Shown here piece by piece: positions 40,743 to 50,000 of a stretch of 64,000 nt of DNA (position 1 is the stretch's first letter; each line of letters starts with the position of its first letter). Source of the stretch: Sulfurospirillum diekertiae. GTDB taxonomy: Bacteria > Campylobacterota > Campylobacteria > Campylobacterales > Sulfurospirillaceae. Under the pieces are notes generated by a model. That model was not told where the DNA came from, searched no databases, and worked only from the letters and a program-made list of their open reading frames with translations. The stretch lies in contig NZ_CP023275.1 of assembly GCF_002309535.1 (NCBI RefSeq), positions 558,001-622,000 on the forward strand, given 5' to 3'. Both the position numbers and the translations under genes were made by a program.

Positions 40743-41246
40743 ATGGGTAAATTAGCTTTAACGAGCTTAGCGGTAGCGGTTTTGGTTTTAACAGGTTGTA
40801 GCCAAAAAAGTCCAGAAGTCGATATGACTAAAGGAACTGGTGATACAAAAGGTGCTGGTGTAAATGATGGCATGAGTGCACTTCAAAAATTGATTGCTTC
40901 TTTAGAAGCTAATTCTAAAACAATCTATTTTGATTTTGACAAATATAATGTCAGAAAAGACCAACAAGCAAATATTGATGCAAACGCTGCATTATTCAAC
41001 TCTGCAGAGGCAAAAAGCTTCTCAATCAAAGTTGAAGGTAACTGTGATGAATTCGGTACTGACGAATACAACTACGCACTTGGTCTTAAAAGAGCAAAAA
41101 GTGTTAAAGATGGTTTAGTTGCTAAAGGTATGGTTGCAGATAGAATTACAGTTGTAAGTTATGGTGAGAGCAATCCTGCTAGTACAGAGCACAATAAAGA
41201 AGCTTGGGCTAAAAACAGAAGAGCAGAATTTAAAGTACTTCCATAA
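40743..41246 (+). CDS. pal: peptidoglycan-associated lipoprotein Pal
   Basis: A 167-residue outer-membrane lipoprotein: lipobox LTGC (Cys about 19), a Gly-rich linker, and an OmpA-like domain with YFDFDKYNVR, VEGNCDEFGTDEYNYALGLKRA and NRRAEF that binds peptidoglycan. H. pylori and Campylobacter homologues are known as Omp18/Pal. ATG 40743 has AAGGATC upstream. Confidence 0.96.
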   Translation: MGKLALTSLAVAVLVLTGCSQKSPEVDMTKGTGDTKGAGVNDGMSALQKLIASLEANSKTIYFDFDKYNVRKDQQANIDANAALFNSAEAKSFSIKVEGNCDEFGTDEYNYALGLKRAKSVKDGLVAKGMVADRITVVSYGESNPASTEHNKEAWAKNRRAEFKVLP

Positions 41247-41256
41247 TCTTGATTGA

Positions 41257-42207
41257 ATGAAAAAACAAATTCTTCTATTTTCGATAGCATTGCTGCCTCT
41301 GGCAGCGCTATCGAATGAACCCTCAGCCTTTGGTAGTAATACAAACGATGTTGATAGTAGCAGTGCTACTACGTCTTATAGTAATACTGTTAGTGTAAGT
41401 GACAAAAAGTATTTCCAAAATAATCAAAAAACAATATCTTCTACTTCCAATGATAATCTTAGTTCAACAAAAACTGATCAAGGTAGTATTTCTTCTGAAC
41501 AATATGAAGGTATGCGATCAGTTGTTGATAGTTATGCAAGTAAAATTGCTAAACAAGATGATAAAATGCGACAACTCGAAGAGGAAAATAAAAAACTCAG
41601 AGAGTATGTTGAAGAAAATCGTAAAATTCAAGCGGATAACCAAGAGAAAATAAAAACAGTTGTTGGAGAACTTGGAACATTAATTGATTCCATTAATAAA
41701 AATTATGTTCCAAAAGATAAATTTGATCAACTTGCTAATGAAGTAAGAGGTGGGAAGAGTGCTTCTAAAACAGTTACTCCCGCAATTGATTCTACAAAAA
41801 AAGACACTGTGAAGGAAACTCCTCCCGCGACTAAAGTAATTTCTGCAAAAGAACTTAGCACAAAAGATAGTGCCACATTGACAAAAGAGGCAGATGATTT
41901 GCTTGATAAGAAATCATATTCAGAAGCACAAGCCCTTTATACAGAACTTTTACATCGCAATTACAAGCCTGCTAAAACAAATTTTAGTTTAGGTGAAGCA
42001 GCTTATAACCAAAAAGCTTATTCTACTGCTATTGAACATTATAAAGCAAGTATTACTGCATCGGATAAAGCAGCTTATACTCCAGCACTTTTATATCATA
42101 CAGGTGTTTCATTTGAAAAGCTTGGAAAAGCTAAAGAAGCACAAGGTTTTTATAAAGCTCTCAAAGATGGATACCCTGATTCTCCAGAAGCAAAAAAAGT
42201 AAAATAG
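41257..42207 (+). CDS. cpoB: CpoB/YbgF-type periplasmic coiled-coil and TPR protein
   Basis: The 316 residues have a signal peptide (KKQILLFSIALLPLAALS), a Ser/Thr/Asn-rich disordered stretch (about 20-85), a coiled coil (about 95-160) and TPR repeats at the C-terminus (about 205-316; YSEAQALYTELLHRNYKPAKT, then AAYTPALLYHTGVSFEKLGK). In E. coli CpoB coordinates Tol function and septal peptidoglycan synthesis. Its place as last gene of the tol-pal group agrees. Confidence 0.88.
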   Translation: MKKQILLFSIALLPLAALSNEPSAFGSNTNDVDSSSATTSYSNTVSVSDKKYFQNNQKTISSTSNDNLSSTKTDQGSISSEQYEGMRSVVDSYASKIAKQDDKMRQLEEENKKLREYVEENRKIQADNQEKIKTVVGELGTLIDSINKNYVPKDKFDQLANEVRGGKSASKTVTPAIDSTKKDTVKETPPATKVISAKELSTKDSATLTKEADDLLDKKSYSEAQALYTELLHRNYKPAKTNFSLGEAAYNQKAYSTAIEHYKASITASDKAAYTPALLYHTGVSFEKLGKAKEAQGFYKALKDGYPDSPEAKKVK

Positions 42208-42316
42208 TTTTTTTTATACATTTTCTTGCACAAAAAATAGACTTAACAATTTCTCCTAAGGGCATATACAACAAATATATGTTAAAATCTTATGTTTATA
42301 AATTAAGGGAGAAAAT

Positions 42317-42949
42317 ATGAGTATTAGTGATAATCAAGTAGTTTCAATCCATTATGAGCTTAGAAATGTTGATAATGGTGAAATTTTAGATAGTAATCTT
42401 AATGCAGCGCCACTTTCTTTTATTGTTGGAAAAGGTCAAATTATTCCAGGATTAGAAGAAAAAATTAAAGAGCTTAAAGCTGGTGATAACGCTGATATTA
42501 AAGTAGTTGCAGCTGATGCCTATGGCATTTATGACGAAAATGCTGTCCAAACATTACCAAAAGAGCAATTTGCTGGTCTTGAGCTTCAAGCAGGCATGAC
42601 ACTTTATGGTCAAGGTGAACATGGTGAGACAGTTCAAGTTATTGTCAAAAACTTTAATGATGAGACTGTTGAAATCGATTTTAACCATCCTTTAGCAGGT
42701 CAAGATCTTTTATTCGCAATTAGTATTTTAGAAGTACGTGATGCAACAGCAGATGAGCTTCTAAATGGCTATGTTGGTGGTGGACACAGTTGTGGTTGTG
42801 GTGCAGGTGGATGCGGTTCACATGACCATGATGAAGAAGGAGAGTGTTGTGGTGGACATGATCATGGACATGACCACGAACACGGTGAAGGTGGATGCTG
42901 CGGCGGCGAAAGTCACTCACATGGTGGCGGATGTTGTGGATCACACTAA
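42317..42949 (+). CDS. slyD: SlyD-like FKBP peptidyl-prolyl isomerase with metal-binding tail
   Basis: A 210-residue cytosolic chaperone. The FKBP domain with an inserted flap occupies about 1-150 (YELRNVDNGEILDSN, GKGQIIPGLEEKI). The last 57 residues hold 11 His and 9 Cys in Gly-rich repeats (CCGGHDHGHDH and similar), a nickel/zinc-binding tail. SlyD supplies nickel for hydrogenase maturation in other bacteria. The tail is richer in Cys than that of E. coli SlyD. ATG 42317 follows AGGGAG. Confidence 0.95.
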   Translation: MSISDNQVVSIHYELRNVDNGEILDSNLNAAPLSFIVGKGQIIPGLEEKIKELKAGDNADIKVVAADAYGIYDENAVQTLPKEQFAGLELQAGMTLYGQGEHGETVQVIVKNFNDETVEIDFNHPLAGQDLLFAISILEVRDATADELLNGYVGGGHSCGCGAGGCGSHDHDEEGECCGGHDHGHDHEHGEGGCCGGESHSHGGGCCGSH

Positions 42950-43700
42950 TTATATAGCAAAGTCTAGAGCCTCTATGGAGGCTCTTAAGTCTGCAAATCT
43001 TCTTAAAAGTGTTACAATCAATGCACTTATCTTAGGTGAAAGTGGTGTAGGGAAACAAAGTCTTGCTAGTCATATTGTTTCAGCACCTATTGTCGATGCA
43101 AGTGCCTTTAATGAGCTGTTAGCACTCATTGAAACCAACAGCAGTCTTATTGTTAAAAACTTTCATAAAATTACTAATTATAAAAAACTTAAAATTGCCC
43201 TAGATGTTCATAAAACAAGAATTATTGCTACATCAAGCTTGCCTATAAGCGAAGCACTCATGGATGAATTTTTTAGTCTTAAAGTTGTCATTCCCCCTTT
43301 ACGTGAACGTATGGAGGATGTGATCCCTTTGATGGAAAAGTTTGCTCAAGAAGCGTGCATGATGTTTGATGGAGAATTTGGTGAAGCTCCTTCGTTAGAG
43401 GAAATTGTGCCAGACTTGAGTAAAAATTGTTATTCTCTGCGACGCTCAGTGTATAATGCTTATTTGATGAACTCCTTTGGAGAAGAAGAGATTTTGGCGA
43501 TGATGGAGCGTTTTTTATCCCAACGTATAGGTGGGAGAAATGATTATCGTGAGCTATTGTATCTTTTTGATGTCCCAATGATTAAAAGCGGTTATACCAA
43601 GTTTGGTTCACAACTTGCTATTAGTGAAAAATTTGGACTTAATCGAAACACCCTACGTAAAAAAATCAACGATTACAAAGATAGATTAAAAATAGACTAG
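42936..43700 (+). CDS. degenerate sigma-54-activator-like AAA protein with Fis-type HTH
   Basis: The protein has about 254 residues. A Walker A (ILGESGVGKQSLA, about 31-43) is followed by a shortened AAA region, then PPLRERMEDVIPLMEKF (the sensor 2 region typical of NtrC-family proteins), and a C-terminal Fis-like HTH (AISEKFGLNRNTLRKKINDY). The GAFTGA loop that touches sigma-54 and the normal GGTLFLDE Walker B are absent, so it cannot act as a usual activator. The start is GTG 42936 or ATG 42921, both inside the end of slyD. The gene breaks the slyD-fabD order I recall from Campylobacter. Confidence 0.75.
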   Translation: MDHTNYIAKSRASMEALKSANLLKSVTINALILGESGVGKQSLASHIVSAPIVDASAFNELLALIETNSSLIVKNFHKITNYKKLKIALDVHKTRIIATSSLPISEALMDEFFSLKVVIPPLRERMEDVIPLMEKFAQEACMMFDGEFGEAPSLEEIVPDLSKNCYSLRRSVYNAYLMNSFGEEEILAMMERFLSQRIGGRNDYRELLYLFDVPMIKSGYTKFGSQLAISEKFGLNRNTLRKKINDYKDRLKID

Positions 43701-43729
43701 ATGTTTACCTTGTAGTAAGTCTGCAAAGT

Positions 43730-43739
43730 TTACATGTAA
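43730..43739. repeat. iterated palindrome TTACATGTAA upstream of fabD
   Basis: An exact copy 19 bases before the fabD start; the first one after a 14.4-kb stretch with none. Confidence 0.8.
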
Positions 43740-43757
43740 AATATAAAAGGTTAATCA

Positions 43758-44681
43758 ATGAATAATAGTATCTTTATATTCCCTGGACAAGGCAGCCAAA
43801 AAGTTGGTATGGGAAAAGATTTTTATGATCATTCATCCATTGCAAAAGAGATGATTGAAAAAGCAAGCCAGAGAGTAAGCTTTGACTTTACAACGCTTCT
43901 ATTTGAAGAAAATGATAGATTAGATCAAACAGAGTTTGCACAACCTGCTATTTTATTAGTCAGCCTTATTGCTCATCGTCTTTTTGTGGAACAGTGTAAA
44001 GTGGTGCCTAAAGTAGTTCTAGGTCACTCCTTAGGAGAGTTTTCTGCTTTGAGTGCAGCTGGTGCTATGGATTATTTGGATGCTGTAGAGCTTGTACACC
44101 AACGCGGTCTTTTGATGAAAAAAGCATGTGAAGGCATTAATGCTGGAATGATGGCGCTTCTTGGCTTAGATGATGCAAGTGTTGAAAATCTTACATGTAA
44201 AGAGCGTGAACTGGGTAAAAAAGTTTGGGCAGCAAATTACAATGGTGATGGACAGATTGTGATTGCAGGTAATCGTGATGATTTAATATCTTTAGAGCCA
44301 CTTTTTAAAGAGGCAGGTGCTAAAAAATCAGTGCTACTTCCTATGTCTGTAGCAAGTCACTGTCCACTTTTAAGTTCGGCTCAATCAAAACTTGAAGTTT
44401 ATTTAGACCAATGGCTTAAAGAGAGTTTCACAACGCCTATTATCTCCAATGTAACCGCATCTGAATACCAAAGCAAAGCTGAGGCGACAATACTTCTATC
44501 CCAGCAGCTTATTTCACCTGTAAAATATAAACAATCCATTTTACATGTAGAATCATCAACAGACGCTTTTATTGAATTTGGTGGCTCAGTGCTCAAGGGT
44601 CTTAATAAACGGATCACTCAAAAACCAACACATAGTATTACTGATATGAAAAGTTTAGAAGAAGTGCTAGCACTTTTGTAA
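43758..44681 (+). CDS. fabD: malonyl-CoA:ACP transacylase
   Basis: Loads malonyl onto acyl carrier protein for fatty-acid synthesis. The 307 residues have FIFPGQGSQKVGMG at the start, the nucleophile GHSLGEFSALSAAG (Ser about 91), the catalytic His in VASHCPLL (about 198) and a conserved Gln. Start ATG 43758 has AAAAGG upstream. Contains one exact palindrome (44191, LTCK) and one near-match. Confidence 0.96.
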   Translation: MNNSIFIFPGQGSQKVGMGKDFYDHSSIAKEMIEKASQRVSFDFTTLLFEENDRLDQTEFAQPAILLVSLIAHRLFVEQCKVVPKVVLGHSLGEFSALSAAGAMDYLDAVELVHQRGLLMKKACEGINAGMMALLGLDDASVENLTCKERELGKKVWAANYNGDGQIVIAGNRDDLISLEPLFKEAGAKKSVLLPMSVASHCPLLSSAQSKLEVYLDQWLKESFTTPIISNVTASEYQSKAEATILLSQQLISPVKYKQSILHVESSTDAFIEFGGSVLKGLNKRITQKPTHSITDMKSLEEVLALL

Positions 44682-44691
44682 AAGGGAAAAA

Positions 44692-45393
44692 ATGAAAATA
44701 GCTATTATGGGTGCAATGGTCGAAGAGATCACACCACTTTTAGAATTTTTTGGAAATTATGAAACGATTGAGTTTGCCAAAAATAGTTACTACGTCACAT
44801 CGTATAAAGGTATGGATTTAGTGATCGCTTACAGCAAGATTGGTAAAGTGAATGCTAGTTTGACAGCCTCAACGCTGATTGAAAAATTTGGAGCACAAAA
44901 GCTTCTTTTTTCAGGTGTCGCAGGTGCCCTTAATCCTTCATTAAAAGTGGGTGACTTGCTCGTAGCCACGAAGCTTGCTCAGCACGATCTTGATATTACC
45001 GCATTCGGTCATCCTCATGGTTACGTACCTGAGGGTTCTGTGTATGTTGAAACGGATAAAGCTCTTATCGAAATAGCTAAAAAAGTAGCGTCTGTTCAAA
45101 AGATTAAATTGCTTGAAGGCATTATTGCTACTGGTGATCAATTCATTTGTGATAGTGTAAAAAAAGAGTGGATTCATTCCACTTTCAACGCGGATGCGAC
45201 TGAAATGGAAGGTGCTTCGGTTGCAGTTGTTTGCGACGCATTGAAGGTTCCTTTTTGTGTCCTAAGAGCGATTAGCGATGCGGCTGATATGGACGCTGGT
45301 TTTAGCTTCGATGAATTCTTAGTCAGTTCTGCTAAAGAGAGTGCTCAGTTTATTATCGCGATGCTGGACGAACTTACGTATGATCACCATTAG
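44692..45393 (+). CDS. mtnN: 5'-methylthioadenosine/S-adenosylhomocysteine nucleosidase
   Basis: The 233 residues match the Pfs/MTAN family: MKIAIMGAMVEEITPLLE at the start, FSGVAGALNPSLKVGD, ATGDQFI, the substrate site EMEGASVA (about 173-180), and ISDAAD with the catalytic Asp. In Campylobacterota this enzyme also splits 6-amino-6-deoxyfutalosine in menaquinone synthesis. ttcA overlaps its end by 14 bases. Confidence 0.95.
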   Translation: MKIAIMGAMVEEITPLLEFFGNYETIEFAKNSYYVTSYKGMDLVIAYSKIGKVNASLTASTLIEKFGAQKLLFSGVAGALNPSLKVGDLLVATKLAQHDLDITAFGHPHGYVPEGSVYVETDKALIEIAKKVASVQKIKLLEGIIATGDQFICDSVKKEWIHSTFNADATEMEGASVAVVCDALKVPFCVLRAISDAADMDAGFSFDEFLVSSAKESAQFIIAMLDELTYDHH

Positions 45394-46144
45394 TAAACGC
45401 CTTTTACGCATTGCTGGGCGTACCAATGCCCATTACAACCTCATAAAAGAAGGCGATAAGATTTTGCTGGGGCTTAGTGGCGGTAAAGACTCCCTAAGTC
45501 TTGCGCATATTTTAAAACACATGCAACGTGTCGCTCCATTTGATTTTGAATTTAAAGCCGTTACAATTGCCTATGGGATGGGTGAAGATCTTCAGACGTT
45601 GCACAACCATTGTATTGAGCATGACATTGATCATGAGATTGTCGATACAAAGATTTTCGATCTTGCACAAGATAAAATACGTGAAAACTCCTCTTTTTGT
45701 AGTTTTTTTTCACGCATGAGACGAGGAGCTCTTTACACCTATGCGCTTGAACATGGTTACAGTAAATTAGCTCTTGCACATCACCTTGACGATGCAGTGG
45801 AGAGCTTTTTCATGAACTTCTCACACAATGGAGCCCTTCGCTCAATGCCACCCATATACAAAGCGCAAAATGGCTTATGGGTGATTCGCCCGCTCATTCA
45901 TGTACGAGAGCGTCAACTGCGTGATTGTGCGATTGATGCTCATATGCCTATTATTGGAGATGAAGCATGTCCTGCGATGCGTTTTGATGTCAAAATGCCC
46001 GTGATGCGTGCCAAAACGAAAGAGATGCTTGTTAATATGGAAAAAGAGAACCCCGATCTTTTTATTTCACTCAAAAAAGCATTTGAGAATATTCAAACAA
46101 CCAGCTTTAGCGATGCACGCTTTTTAGAGAAAATCTCCGAATAG
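45380..46144 (+). CDS. ttcA: TtcA-like tRNA 2-thiolation protein (PP-loop ATPase)
   Basis: The 254 residues carry the PP-loop LLGLSGGKDSLSLAHIL (about 32-48). The region that in TtcA reads CxxC-RxRRG appears as FCSFFSRMRRG (about 112-122), so the second of the two Cys that hold the [4Fe-4S] cluster is Phe. A third Cys is present in GDEACPAMRF. TtcA makes 2-thiocytidine at tRNA position 32. With one ligand missing the cluster may be bound differently, or the protein may be a relative with another substrate. ATG 45380 lies within the end of mtnN. Confidence 0.8.
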   Translation: MITISKRLLRIAGRTNAHYNLIKEGDKILLGLSGGKDSLSLAHILKHMQRVAPFDFEFKAVTIAYGMGEDLQTLHNHCIEHDIDHEIVDTKIFDLAQDKIRENSSFCSFFSRMRRGALYTYALEHGYSKLALAHHLDDAVESFFMNFSHNGALRSMPPIYKAQNGLWVIRPLIHVRERQLRDCAIDAHMPIIGDEACPAMRFDVKMPVMRAKTKEMLVNMEKENPDLFISLKKAFENIQTTSFSDARFLEKISE

Positions 46145-46160
46145 AGACAAAAGATTGTTC

Positions 46161-46229
46161 TGCTTCGAAAGAAGCAAGCTTTAGTGCATAGCGCAGCGCA
46201 GGCTGTTAGGTTTTACCTAACAGTCGTGT
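46161..46229 (+). repeat. three-hairpin intergenic element, copy R3
   Basis: Hairpin 1 (TGCTTC-GAAA-GAAGCA), linker AGCTTTAGT, hairpin 2 (TGC-ATAGC-GCA), GCGCAGG, then hairpin 3 with a nine-base stem (CTGTTAGGT/ACCTAACAG) followed by TCGTGT. It lies between the convergent genes ttcA and recO, six bases from the recO stop, so here it cannot be a 5' leader of a + strand gene. Confidence 0.7.
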
Positions 46230-46234
46230 CAAGG

Positions 46235-46867
46235 TTAAAATCCTTCCAATAAAATCTTCCATAGCACATTGATCTGTTCATCATCCAGTGCTATGGTACT
46301 TTGTTCTTCAAAAAGTTGTTTTACATGTAAAAGATCAAAGGTTTGATTCCAAGCACAGGTTTTATGTGCAGGTAAAAAACCTCGAATAAGTGTTAAATCC
46401 TCTAAGATAGGTTCTTCGCAGTTAAAACAGATAAAATCATCATGTAATCTTCCTTCATATATTAAAAGTTTAATATAGGCTTCTATAGCGATACGTTTAG
46501 GATTTTGTATCTGCCAAATAGATGAACATAGCTCTAAAAGATCAAAATAAAAACTATCAATTGTTCCTATGTCCTTGAGATGTGTATAAAAAAGCCTGAT
46601 GAAGGGTTGCCAGACAAGCATACGTTCTCTTTGATTATTCCAAGGCGTTCCTAAATGCATAATAGAACGAAGTTGCGGCAGAGTGGATTTGAGAGAGGGG
46701 ATGGCTTCAAAATCTATTTTATAACCTAAATGAATTGTGGAATGGCGAGCACCGTAAAATCTATAAACCGTTTTAATGCTATTTTGCGTTAAAATGGTGA
46801 CAATTAAATCTTCGTCTTTTACACGATTCAAATTGATAATATATCCTTGCATAAGGAATTTTAGCAT
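46235..46867 (-). CDS. recO: DNA repair protein RecO (Campylobacterota type)
   Basis: The 210-residue protein starts (after an optional extra five residues) with MQGYIINLNRVKDEDLIVTIL. It contains VYRFYGARHSTIHLGYKIDFE and a zinc-binding pair of Cys clusters (FICFNCEEP ... HKTC). This agrees with the short RecO found in Campylobacter, which works with RecR to load RecA. Start ATG 46867 has GAG directly upstream; ATG 46852 matches the family's usual N-terminus. A palindrome at 46321 encodes LHV. Confidence 0.88.
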   Translation of the reverse strand: MLKFLMQGYIINLNRVKDEDLIVTILTQNSIKTVYRFYGARHSTIHLGYKIDFEAIPSLKSTLPQLRSIMHLGTPWNNQRERMLVWQPFIRLFYTHLKDIGTIDSFYFDLLELCSSIWQIQNPKRIAIEAYIKLLIYEGRLHDDFICFNCEEPILEDLTLIRGFLPAHKTCAWNQTFDLLHVKQLFEEQSTIALDDEQINVLWKILLEGF

Positions 46868-46890
46868 CTCTACATTTTCTTATTATTAAA

Positions 46891-46948
46891 ATTTTAAATT
46901 AATTTTAATAATTTATATTTTAAATTTAATTGACAATTAATTTAAAAT
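46891..46948. promoter_or_regulatory. 14-base inverted repeat in the recO/gltB divergent region
   Basis: ATTTTAAATTAATT (46891-46904) and its exact complement AATTAATTTAAAAT (46935-46948) are separated by 30 bases of pure A/T apart from one TTGAC. A TTGACA (46930-46935) touches the right arm and could be a -35 for gltB, though no good -10 stands at 17 bases. The layout suits an operator pair for gltBD control or an AT-rich nucleoid-protein site. The region is so A/T-rich that part of the symmetry may be chance. Confidence 0.45.
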
Positions 46949-47092
46949 ATGATAAGAAAATAGATAAAACATCGAAAAATAGTGTTTTATTGAAAAATAA
47001 GTATTTTTAATGTATTATCCGCTCGCTTTTAGCTTAAAAATTTGTCAGATTTCGTCAGAATTTTGATGAAAATTCCACAAAAGGCTTGTGAA

Positions 47093-50000
47093 ATGGATCT
47101 CATTACAGGATTTAAAGACAATTGCGGTTTTGGATTAATCGCAAATATTAAAAACATTCCAACCCATGAAAATGTTGAAGATGCAATCACGGCATTAGAG
47201 CGAATGATGCACAGAGGCGCTATTGCTGCAGATGGCAAAAGTGGCGATGGTAGCGGACTCCTTTTCTCTATGCCTGCTGAGTTTATGAAAAAAGAAGCAC
47301 ACCAATTAGGTGTGGATCTTCCAAAGCAGTTTGCTGTTGCTATGATTTTTTTAACGACAGATGAACAAAAAAGGATTTTTGAAGAGACCTGTGAGCAAAA
47401 CGATCTCAAAGTTCTTTTATATCGTGACGTTCCAGTAAAAACCAAAGCCCTTGGAAAATTAGCACTTGATTCACTCCCCCAAATCATACAAGTATTTGTA
47501 ACTTCTTCTTCCCTCGTTGCAACAAAACGTTTTGAAGCATTGCTATATCTTACTCGTAAAATAGTTGAAAGAAGGCTTGCAAGTGAACCTGATTTTTACA
47601 TTGCTTCTTTTTCGAGTAAAGTGATTTCGTATAAAGGTTTGGTGATGCCAACTTACATCAAAACCTTTTTCCCAGACTTGAGTGATAGCGATTTTAAAGC
47701 AACATTTGCACTTTTTCACCAACGCTTTTCAACCAATACACTCCCAAAATGGAAACTGGCACAACCTTTTCGTACCCTTGCACACAATGGTGAAATCAAC
47801 TCAATCTCAGCCAATCGCTTTAATACGCAGGTTAAAAGTGAGTGCATGAAAAGTAGTATCTTTTCTGATGAAGAGTTACAAAAACTTTACCCATTGACGA
47901 CGAATGATGTGAGCGATAGCGCTAGTTTGGACAATATGTTTGAATTTATGCTCATTAATGGATTTGACTTTTTTAAAGCGGTACGTTCGCTCATTCCTGC
48001 TCCATGGCAAAATGCGCCTCATATGGACTCAGAGCTTCGAGCTTTTTATGAATTTTCAAGTATCAATTTTGAGCCGTGGGACGGACCTGCTGCCATTTCT
48101 TTAACCGATGGTCGTCACATCGCTTGTGTCTTAGATAGAAACGGATTACGTCCTGCTAAATACATCATCACCAAAGATGATCGCATCATCATCTCTTCAG
48201 AGTACGGTGTCTTAGATATTGAAGAAGATAACATTCTTGAACGAGGCAGGTTACAAAGTGGTCAGATGATTGGCGTGGATCTTAAATTTGGTAAGATCAT
48301 GAAAAACGATGACATTAATGATTACCTTAAAAGTTCAAATACCTATACTGAGTGGCTGAACAAAGGGCTTGTTTATTTACAAGAATTTGTAGATATTCCT
48401 TTTTCAAAAACAACAGATTATATACGTGAAAATCTTGAAATAGAACAACGCTATTTTAACATCACCCAAGAAGTTAAAAATATGGTCATCGAACCAATGA
48501 TGAAAGATGGTAAAGAGGGTGTTGGTTCAATGGGCGATGACACGCCAATGGCTGCTTTTAGTCATGTACAACGCAATTTTAGTGACTACTTCAAACAAAA
48601 ATTTGCGCAAGTTACCAATCCTCCAATTGACCCTATTCGTGAAAAAGTAGTTATGAGTCTAAATACGAGCTTTGGAGAGATTCGCAATATCTTAGATGAA
48701 GATCAAGAGCATGCTATCCGTATTAAATCAATTTCACCAATATTGATGCAAGAAAAATTTGAACTCTTAGACTCTTTTGGTGATCCAAGCAAAGCACGTT
48801 ATAAAGATGAATATAAAAATCGCTACTTCTCAACACTTTTTGAAGACAATCTCAAAGGTAGTTTGGAGGATTTAGCGTATGACATTGCACAAGCGGTTAA
48901 AAATGAGGGTATTCGTATTATTTTCTTGGATGATCGTGGAATAAATGCAAAACTTAAACCAATACCGATGCTTTTAGTCATTGGTCGTGTTAACCAAGTG
49001 CTTCTCGATGAAGGTGTACGCTCATTGACTTCGATTATAGCAATTTCTGGAGAGGCACTTGACACACATTCATGTTCTTGTATGATTGGCTTTGGTGCAA
49101 GTGCTATTTATCCTTATTTACTCTATGGTACCATCTTAGATGAATGTAAAAAAAGTGAAATGGGTTCTTATGAGATTAGAACGAAACTCAAAAATGTGAA
49201 TCATGCTCTTGGACAAGGGCTTTTAAAAGTTATGTCAAAGATGGGTATTGCAACGCTTGCGTCATATCGAAATTCTGCATTATTTGATGTGTTAGGTCTT
49301 GGAAAAGATGTCGTTCATGAATGTTTTGACGGTGCAATTTCTCTTATTCCTGGTCTTGGTTATGAGGATATTGAAGAGCGTTTAAGTCGTAATCATCATC
49401 ATGCGTATGAGCTTAATTTGACTAAAAAACTTTTCCCATTAGAAATTGGTGGATTTTATAAATATATTGATGGGCAAGAGCATCATGACTACCATCCTAA
49501 TGCTATCCATGCGATTCATAAAGCTACGATGAGTGGTGAGAAAAAAGATTTTCAAGAGTTTACGAAGCTAATCAATAATCGTGGACTAAAAATGATCAGA
49601 GACTTTTTTGAACTTAAATCCGATCGTGAGCCTATTACGCTAGATAAAGTAGAGTCTAAAGAAGCTATCTTTAAACGTTTTTCAACTGCTGCCATGAGTT
49701 TGGGTTCCATCTCTCCTGAAGCGCATGAAGCTTTGGGCGAAGCGATGAATAAAATTGGTGGTATGAGCAACTCTGGTGAAGGTGGTGAATCGCCTGAACG
49801 TCTTAAAAGTAATAAAAACTCACGTATTAAACAGATCGCATCGGGTCGTTTTGGTGTGACTCCTGAGTATTTGCGCTCTGCTACAGAGATTCAGATTAAA
49901 GTAGCGCAAGGGGCAAAACCAGGTGAAGGCGGACAACTTCCAGGGCATAAAGTAACGCCTCTTATTGCAAGCCTTCGTTACACCATTCCAGGTGTGACAT

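Noticed and set aside
42765..42935. Long upstream extension of the AAA-like gene through the slyD tail
   Set aside because: The Val/Met/Asp-rich translation is the out-of-frame reading of the repetitive slyD tail. The real start is most likely GTG 42936 or ATG 42921. No frameshift or fusion with slyD is needed.
42720..42944. A His-rich reading frame on the minus strand inside slyD
   Set aside because: It mirrors the repetitive His/Cys/Gly codons of the SlyD tail; no ribosome binding site and no family match.
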